From assembly GCA_026414245.1 (NCBI GenBank), contig JAOAJJ010000066.1, positions 1 through 6,436 on the forward strand: a stretch of DNA of 6,436 nucleotides, written 5' to 3'. The notes under the pieces were generated by a model, which had not been told where the DNA came from, did not search any database, and worked only from the letters and a program-made list of their open reading frames with translations. Positions 5,688 through 6,436 of this stretch are shown in pieces. Position 1 is the stretch's first letter, and every line of letters starts with the position of its first letter. Position numbers and translations under genes: made by a program. The stretch comes from Candidatus Bathyarchaeota archaeon (lineage in GTDB: Archaea; Thermoproteota; Bathyarchaeia; Bathyarchaeales; DTEX01).

Positions 5688-5782
5688 TGTCTGGCATCCT
5701 TGCCATAAACGGGGTCAGAAAAGGTTTTATCCTCGACCAACCCTTAGTAGATAGCGTAAATCCTCTTATAAGGCTGGGGTAG
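5684..5782 (+). CDS. Tiny open frame (32 aa) filling the MFS-cdc48 gap, doubtful
   Basis: A frame starting ATGATG at 5684 overlaps the MFS stop codon (ATGA), the arrangement often used for translational coupling, and ends at TAG 5780-5782, six bases before the cdc48 start. The product would begin MMSGILAINGVRKGF and is unlike anything I recognise. The frame also covers the cdc48 promoter region, so it may be chance; the length is well within what random sequence gives. Confidence 0.13.
   Translation: MMSGILAINGVRKGFILDQPLVDSVNPLIRLG
5766..5773 (+). promoter_or_regulatory. TATA-like element upstream of cdc48 (TTATAAGG)
   Basis: TTATAAGG is a good archaeal TATA match, but its centre is only about 20 bases from ATG 5789. 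Usual spacing would start the transcript near 5794, just past that ATG. Either spacing is short here, an upstream element such as TTTTATCC near 5723 is used, or the match is coincidental. Confidence 0.3.
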
Positions 5783-5788
5783 TTAGGG

Positions 5789-6436
5789 ATGTCTAGTTCT
5801 AGGGTTGCAACTCTACGTGTGGCTGAAGCACATGGGAGAGACGTTGGCAGAGGCATAGCGAGAGTCGACCCAAAAGTTATGGGAAACCTCGATTTAACCC
5901 CCAGGAGACGTTATCGAGATCTCCGGTAAACGTAAGACCGCTGCCATCTGCTGGCCGGGCTACGCTGAGGATTCCGGGAAAGGAATTATACGCATAGACG
6001 GCTATACAAGGAGGAATGCCGGCGTCAGCATAGATGAGAAGGTTACTGTTAGAAAGATTGAGGCTAGAAACGCTGAGAAGATAGTTCTCGCGCCGACGGA
6101 GCCCCTGCGCATTGAGGGCGCTGAAGAGTATTTAGCCCAGCTCCTTGAGGGAAAAGTCGTTACAAGAGGTGACTATGTTCCGCTTGGAATAATGGGTAGG
6201 ACGATCGACCTCGTGATAGTTAATGTTCAGCCGCCAGCCCCAGCCGTAATGATAACCCGGGATACCGAGATAACGATGGGCGAGAAGCCGGCGGCGATGG
6301 TTAGGGAGGTTCCAAGAGTCACCTATGAGGATATAGGCGGCTTAAAAGAGGAGATCAGAAAGATTAGGGAGATGGTTGAGCTCCCACTAAAGTATCCGGA
6401 GCTATTCGAGAGGTTAGGCGTCGAGGCGCCTAAAGG
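5789..6436 (+). CDS. cdc48: Cdc48/VAT AAA+ ATPase, N-terminal part, one-base frameshift, 3' truncated
   Basis: Cdc48 (VAT, p97) is a hexameric ATPase that unfolds proteins for degradation. About 215 residues are visible once one frameshift is corrected: the double-psi barrel (VAEAHGRDVGRGIARVDP at 11-28, then PGDVIEISGKRKTAAICWPGY), the second N-subdomain (APTEPLRIEGAEEYLAQLLEG), and the beginning of the D1 ATPase domain (VPRVTYEDIGGLKEEIRKIRE from about residue 174). The window ends at EAPKG, just before Walker A. Read literally, the frame from ATG 5789 runs 46 codons to TAA 5927-5929. The conserved protein continues in another frame from GGA 5904. Removing one C from the five-C run 5898-5902 restores LDLTPGDVIE exactly. 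The downstream frame has a TAA at 5895-5897 and no start until ATG 6192, so it cannot be an independent complete gene. A sequencing or assembly error is the likeliest cause; a true mutation or recoding is possible. Confidence 0.92.

Noticed and set aside
5569..5856. Minus-strand open frame of 95 codons across the MFS end and cdc48 start
   Set aside because: It covers the ends of two plus-strand genes and the promoter between them; composition is serine/proline-rich shadow.
5897..5910. Programmed +1 frameshifting in cdc48
   Set aside because: No stop or rare codon follows the C run in the initial frame, no upstream stimulator at prfB spacing is seen, and I know of no recoding in this family; error or mutation explains it more simply.

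Overview
The window looks like chromosomal housekeeping DNA from an archaeon. The evidence is a CTP-type riboflavin kinase (RibK, the archaeal DUF120 family), a short archaeal-type inositol-1-phosphate synthase, a Cdc48/VAT AAA+ ATPase, a putative F420-type LLM oxidoreductase, and TATA-like boxes placed so that transcripts would start at or just before the start codon. The mix of genes and the protein style suggest Thermoproteota (TACK), possibly a Bathyarchaeia-like lineage. That placement is an impression from memory, not a computed result. I see no transposase, integrase, CRISPR array, rRNA or tRNA.

Layout. (1) 2-499 (+): C-terminal part of a PurF-type amidophosphoribosyltransferase, cut by the window edge. 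(2) 500-730: a 231-nt non-coding gap with four consecutive inverted repeats able to form RNA hairpins; it is the least explained stretch here. (3) 731-1781 (+): ribK, overlapped at its 3' end by a DUF1028 gene (putative Ntn-hydrolase fold). (4) 1795-2889 (-): myo-inositol-1-phosphate synthase, convergent with DUF1028 with only 13 bp between them. (5) 2890-3018: a divergent AT-rich promoter region. (6) 3019-4338 (+): thioredoxin with a charged N-terminal extension, followed after 12 bp by an LLM flavin/F420 oxidoreductase. (7) 4410-5687 (+): a 12-TM-class MFS transporter with Spinster-like motifs, apparently with its own promoter. (8) 5789-6436 (+): the N-terminal third of Cdc48, broken by a one-base insertion in a five-C run and cut off by the window end just before the Walker A motif.

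How the genes fit together. PurF feeds purine synthesis and RibK makes FMN; both sit on GTP-dependent routes, and the LLM enzyme may use FMN or F420. This link is thematic only. Inositol-1-phosphate synthase supplies inositol phosphate for archaeal inositol lipids or di-inositol-phosphate solutes. Thioredoxin and the LLM enzyme probably share a transcript. Cdc48 is an independent protein-quality-control ATPase.

I did not find a convincing new multi-gene system. The most useful leads are the structured gap upstream of ribK, the frameshift in cdc48, the ribK/DUF1028 overlap, and the Pdcd5-like N-terminal extension on the thioredoxin.
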